Of a stretch of DNA of 64,000 nucleotides, positions 61,358-64,000 are shown in pieces. A program made the position numbers and the translations under genes. Where the stretch lies: assembly GCF_900184965.1 (NCBI RefSeq), contig NZ_FXYA01000214.1, positions 1 to 64,000 of the forward strand, given 5' to 3'. The first letter of the stretch is position 1, and every line of letters starts with the position of its first letter. Origin of the DNA: Akkermansia muciniphila (GTDB lineage Bacteria > Verrucomicrobiota > Verrucomicrobiia > Verrucomicrobiales > Akkermansiaceae). The notes under the pieces are model-generated. The model was not told the origin of the DNA, made no database searches, and saw only the letters and a program-made list of their open reading frames with translations.

Positions 61358-62677
61358 TCAGGCAGCGGAGGCTTTGTCCGTTTTCCCGTCAGGTGCGGGA
61401 GCGGCTTCATCCGGAGTTTCTCCGGCAGTAGCCGGGGGCTGCTGGCCGTCTGCGGGTGGCTGGGTTTGTTCTTTTTTTTCCTGCTGCCTGACGTGTTTTT
61501 CGAATTCCTGTTCCGTAATGGCCTGGGGCGTGGGGTAATAGTCCCCTGCGGGGGGGGCGGCCGGAACTTCCCATTGGATGCGCACCAGCCTGTTCCTGCG
61601 CTGGACCACCACGCTGGCCTGGGCCCCCCGCTGGGTGGTAACGTATTCTACGAGGTCCGGATAGGGATTCTTTCTTCCATTAATGGAAATAAGCACGTCC
61701 CCCGTTCTGAGGCCGGCGTCCCATGCGGGCGACCATTCAGCCACGTAAGCTTTCATGGGGCCGTTCCCGTTGCGGTCCTGGATGAAGGTTCCTCCCATCA
61801 GGTTGAAGGAGGCGGGGGCGGGCATCCGGTGGCTGGTGGAGCTGAAATAAAGGGCGTTCCCCGGGCCGTCCAGCCAGAACTGGCGTGCGGCCAGAGCGCC
61901 GTAGCCCAGGATAATGTCGATGTCATCGGGGATACCCATTACTTCCGGGTTGGCGAAGCTTTCGCAGAGCAGGATGTTTTTTAATTCCAGGGGGCCCAGC
62001 TGAAAGGAGCTTACATGCATGCATTCATGGGCGTAAAAGCCGCCGGCGGCGGGGCTGTAGCCGGAATAGACGCTGACGAACGCGTCCGGGTAGGCCTGCT
62101 TAATGGCGTTCCAGCGTTTTTTGGAGATATAGACGGCGTGGGGGGCTCCCGTATCCAGAATGATGCGTCTTCCGTGCTTGTCCGCGATTTGCGGGTAGTC
62201 GGACCCGGGGATCAGGGAAAGCTTGTTCCAGTTTTTTATCCTGGAGGGAAGTTTATTGAAAAAACGGTGGGAGCGTTTGGGGTAGTTGATGTTCCACACA
62301 TATTTCCGTATGCATTCCCAGCCCAGCAAACCGTCATACGGAGCCTGGTCCGCCATCACCACATCCTGTTTCCGGGAAATGGGTTCTTCGTCATCTTTCA
62401 GGGAAACGGGCACGTTGGCCGTGCGCATGGCTCCCCTGCCGCGAAGGCGGGCGCCGATGGATTCCACTGCGGGGGAGAAAAGCAGGGACGTCTGGACTGC
62501 TCCCGTGTCCACGCCCATCATTAATTGCGTTCCGGAACTCCACGCCAGCGCCACGGGGGTGCCGTCCAGGGGATTGGCCGCGTCAATGGGCGGGGAACTG
62601 CTGTCCTGGATAGGCCGGTGCGATACGCAGGAAACGCACAGCATGGTTGCCAGAAGCATGATGGAGGAACGGAACAT
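61358..62677 (-). CDS. lipoprotein with two DTG retropepsin-like motifs and a PDZ domain
   Basis: 439 residues. Lipoprotein signal (SSIMLLATMLCVSC), then two aspartic-protease-like halves, each with its own DTGA: D57 in MGVDTGAVQT and D176 in IILDTGAPHA. A PDZ domain at about 300-370 (AYVAEWSPAWDAGLRTGDVLISING) and a Gln/Pro/Ala-rich tail follow. Bacterial retropepsin-like proteins normally carry one DTG and dimerise; two in one chain resemble the bilobed pepsin layout. A surface or periplasmic protease or a peptide-binding lipoprotein is inferred. It heads a two-gene unit with the AI-2E-type gene. Confidence 0.7.
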   Translation of the reverse strand: MFRSSIMLLATMLCVSCVSHRPIQDSSSPPIDAANPLDGTPVALAWSSGTQLMMGVDTGAVQTSLLFSPAVESIGARLRGRGAMRTANVPVSLKDDEEPISRKQDVVMADQAPYDGLLGWECIRKYVWNINYPKRSHRFFNKLPSRIKNWNKLSLIPGSDYPQIADKHGRRIILDTGAPHAVYISKKRWNAIKQAYPDAFVSVYSGYSPAAGGFYAHECMHVSSFQLGPLELKNILLCESFANPEVMGIPDDIDIILGYGALAARQFWLDGPGNALYFSSTSHRMPAPASFNLMGGTFIQDRNGNGPMKAYVAEWSPAWDAGLRTGDVLISINGRKNPYPDLVEYVTTQRGAQASVVVQRRNRLVRIQWEVPAAPPAGDYYPTPQAITEQEFEKHVRQQEKKEQTQPPADGQQPPATAGETPDEAAPAPDGKTDKASAA

Positions 62678-62688
62678 AAAGTATTCCG

Positions 62689-62717
62689 TTCATAACAAAC
62701 GGACCAGAAGCTGGCAA
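62689..62717 (-). promoter_or_regulatory. promoter of the two-DTG lipoprotein gene
   Basis: CTTGCCA with 17 bases to TATGAA on the minus strand, 11 bases before the ATG at 62677. Confidence 0.5.
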
Positions 62718-63010
62718 GGTTTCCTTCCTGCTTACAGGGCTTTTTGACGGCATCAGCATGTGAAATCTGCCGCCAGCCGGAGAGCATCCCGTGCAAAAGC
62801 CATGATATTCAGGATGCGGGCGCGTGCGTTTTTTAAGGTTTTGTAACATGGCTGGGCGTTTTTCCGTCTGCGGCGTCTGGTGTTTCAGCTCCTGCGGAGG
62901 TGCGGCCGCCTTCGTTTTCCCATGCTTTCCCTGAGGGAGGTTCTGAAGCCGGCGCGTTCCCAAAAATCTTGATTTTCACAGGGAGCCGTATAGGGTAGCG
63001 GCGAGCCGCT
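62718..63010. other. divergent intergenic region
   Basis: With the promoter on the left, about 333 bases separate the divergent two-DTG lipoprotein and Minf_1886 genes. On the right side TTGATT is 16 bases from TAGGGT (62969-62996), a weak promoter for the Minf_1886 gene. It is followed at once by the inverted repeat AGCGGC-GA-GCCGCT (62997-63010), which runs directly into the ATG at 63011 and may fold in the leader. Nothing else is recognised. Confidence 0.45.
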
Positions 63011-63406
63011 ATGACCGCCCCTACGTTTGAAGATGCCGTGAGCCGTATTGTACGGAAGGATCCCCGTTTTGCGGAACGGGCGTATTCCTTTCTGAAAGAT
63101 GCGCTGGATTTTACCATGCAGCGTGTTGAAGAGCGGGAAAACGGCTCTCAGAGGCATGTCAGCGGACAGGAACTGCTGGAAGGGTTCCGGGATTACGCTC
63201 TCGCCCAGTTCGGGCCTATGGCTTCCACCGTGATGAAGGAATGGGGGATTAGGAACGGAAAGAATGTGGGGGAAATGGTTTTTTTACTGATTGAGGAAGA
63301 CGTTTTTTCCAAACAGCCGGAGGACTCTCTGGATGATTTCAAGGGGTTCATGAATTTCCGCAGAGCTTTTGAAGAGCCTTATGAATTTCAGGACCAGCCC
63401 AGTTAA
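63011..63406 (+). CDS. Minf_1886-family protein (PVC-group conserved)
   Basis: 131 residues with the family pattern known from Planctomycetes/Verrucomicrobia: FEDAVSRIVRKDPRFAERAYSF, RHVSGQELLEGFRDYALAQFGPMASTVMKEWG, NVGEMVFLLIE, DSLDDFKGF. Function unknown; soluble, no signal. Useful as a marker of a PVC genome. It lies 16 bases before agmatine deiminase and is probably co-transcribed with it. Confidence 0.8.
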   Translation: MTAPTFEDAVSRIVRKDPRFAERAYSFLKDALDFTMQRVEERENGSQRHVSGQELLEGFRDYALAQFGPMASTVMKEWGIRNGKNVGEMVFLLIEEDVFSKQPEDSLDDFKGFMNFRRAFEEPYEFQDQPS

Positions 63407-63422
63407 ACCGCCCGATACCGCC

Positions 63423-64000
63423 ATGAACAAGGAACCCTATGTACGCTGGCCCGCTGAATGGGAGCCCCAGGATGCTGTCTGGCTGTCCTGGCCCCACCGC
63501 AGGGATTTGTGGCAAGGAGGGCTGGATGAATTGCAGAGGACTTATGGGAGCGTGGCCGCTGCCATTGTCCCGCATGCCCTTGTGTGCGTGAATGCCGCGG
63601 CGCCCCTTCATCCCGGCATCAGGCGGGCGATGCAGGCTGCCGGAGTGCGGGAGGAGCAATTCCGCCTGTTCGACCACCCGACCAACGACGTGTGGTGCCG
63701 GGACCACGGCCCCGTTTTCGTTCAGGATGTGAAGGACGGTTCCCTGATGCTGGCGGATTGGCAATTTAATGCATGGGGCGGCAAATTTGCTCCGTGGGAT
63801 CTGGACAACGGAGTTCCCTCCCTGATTGGAGCGGCGCTGGGGCTTCCCTTGCGCAGTTCTTCCATGATTCTGGAAGGGGGGGCGATTGAGGGCAATGGGG
63901 ACGGCTTGCTGGTGACGACGGAGTCCGTGCTGCTGAATCCCAACCGCAATCCGGATTGGAGCCGGGCCATGATTGAAGAGGAATTGAGGCGCATGCTGGG
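63423..64000 (+). CDS. aguA: agmatine deiminase, N-terminal part (cut by window edge)
   Basis: 192 full codons visible from ATG 63423 (MNKEPYVRWPAEWEPQDAVW). The agmatine deiminase/PAD-like family is clear: WLSWPHRRDLW near the start, PTNDVWCRDHGPVF, QFNAWGGKFAPWDLDN and LEGGAIEGNGDG. It hydrolyses agmatine to N-carbamoylputrescine and ammonia, one step of the agmatine to putrescine route. With carboxynorspermidine dehydrogenase at 28341-29570 it indicates the alternative polyamine pathway. The catalytic Cys near the C-terminus lies beyond the window. Confidence 0.9.
   Translation, partial: MNKEPYVRWPAEWEPQDAVWLSWPHRRDLWQGGLDELQRTYGSVAAAIVPHALVCVNAAAPLHPGIRRAMQAAGVREEQFRLFDHPTNDVWCRDHGPVFVQDVKDGSLMLADWQFNAWGGKFAPWDLDNGVPSLIGAALGLPLRSSSMILEGGAIEGNGDGLLVTTESVLLNPNRNPDWSRAMIEEELRRML

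Overview
The window reads as a chromosomal segment of a mucin-adapted member of the Verrucomicrobiota, most likely Akkermansia. Base composition is moderately GC-rich. Genes are densely packed on both strands. The content includes a secreted GH29 alpha-L-fucosidase, a secreted formylglycine-type sulfatase, a PVC-group protein of the Minf_1886 type, an SHD1-domain protein, a divergent FtsZ, Mla and KDO/LPS genes of a Gram-negative envelope, and carboxynorspermidine-type polyamine synthesis. The genus call is inference; no rRNA gene is present to confirm it.

Layout. 1-6.2 kb: the end of an unknown gene, a Na+/solute symporter, pyrG, kdsB and an O-antigen ligase/polymerase-like membrane protein, followed by tRNA-Ala(CGC). 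6.5-9.8 kb: two PilT-family ATPases and a membrane-anchored parvulin. 10.2-14.2 kb: a YqjD/YqjE-like membrane trio next to mlaEFD. 14.3-15.7 kb: a NAD-synthetase-like protein with both active sites lost. 15.9-22.2 kb: a pair of ABC exporters, a phosphohexomutase and an NlpC/P60-like lipoprotein. 22.3-26.4 kb: ftsA, a divergent ftsZ and a DUF6056-like membrane protein. 26.4-27.1 kb holds a probable decayed gene. 27.1-33.2 kb: a phosphoesterase, carboxynorspermidine dehydrogenase, a secreted thioredoxin and the fucosidase. 33.5-37.2 kb: an OppABC-type peptide transporter. 37.2-42.1 kb: small membrane proteins, a His-rich lipoprotein, tyrS, an SBF-type transporter and an SHD1 protein. 42.2-48.3 kb: a minus-strand row parB, glutaminyl-cyclase-like M28, BatA/VWA and VWA. 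48.4-50.6 kb: a small phage-like module on the 3' side of tRNA-Thr(UGU). 50.7-57.7 kb: a topoisomerase IV/gyrase-type A subunit, a small HTH protein, a large one-TM protein and a FeoB permease half without its G domain. 57.8-64 kb: a zinc-ribbon protein, the sulfatase, an AI-2E-type transporter, a two-DTG aspartic-protease-like PDZ lipoprotein, Minf_1886 and the start of agmatine deiminase.

Themes. Envelope building and maintenance (kdsB, the polymerase, mla, the ABC pair, ftsAZ, NlpC/P60), mucin glycan and sulfate removal (GH29, sulfatase), peptide and solute uptake (OppABC, SSS, SBF), and polyamine synthesis (carboxynorspermidine dehydrogenase, agmatine deiminase).

The best leads are the NadE pseudoenzyme, the G-domain-less FeoB with a perfect palindrome inside its promoter, the phage-lysis-like module at tRNA-Thr including a coupled 42-codon gene, a degenerate gluzincin fused to SHD1, and a recurring CTTGCC -35 element that lies 16-17 bp from TA-type -10 boxes ahead of at least seven transcription units, some apparently leaderless.
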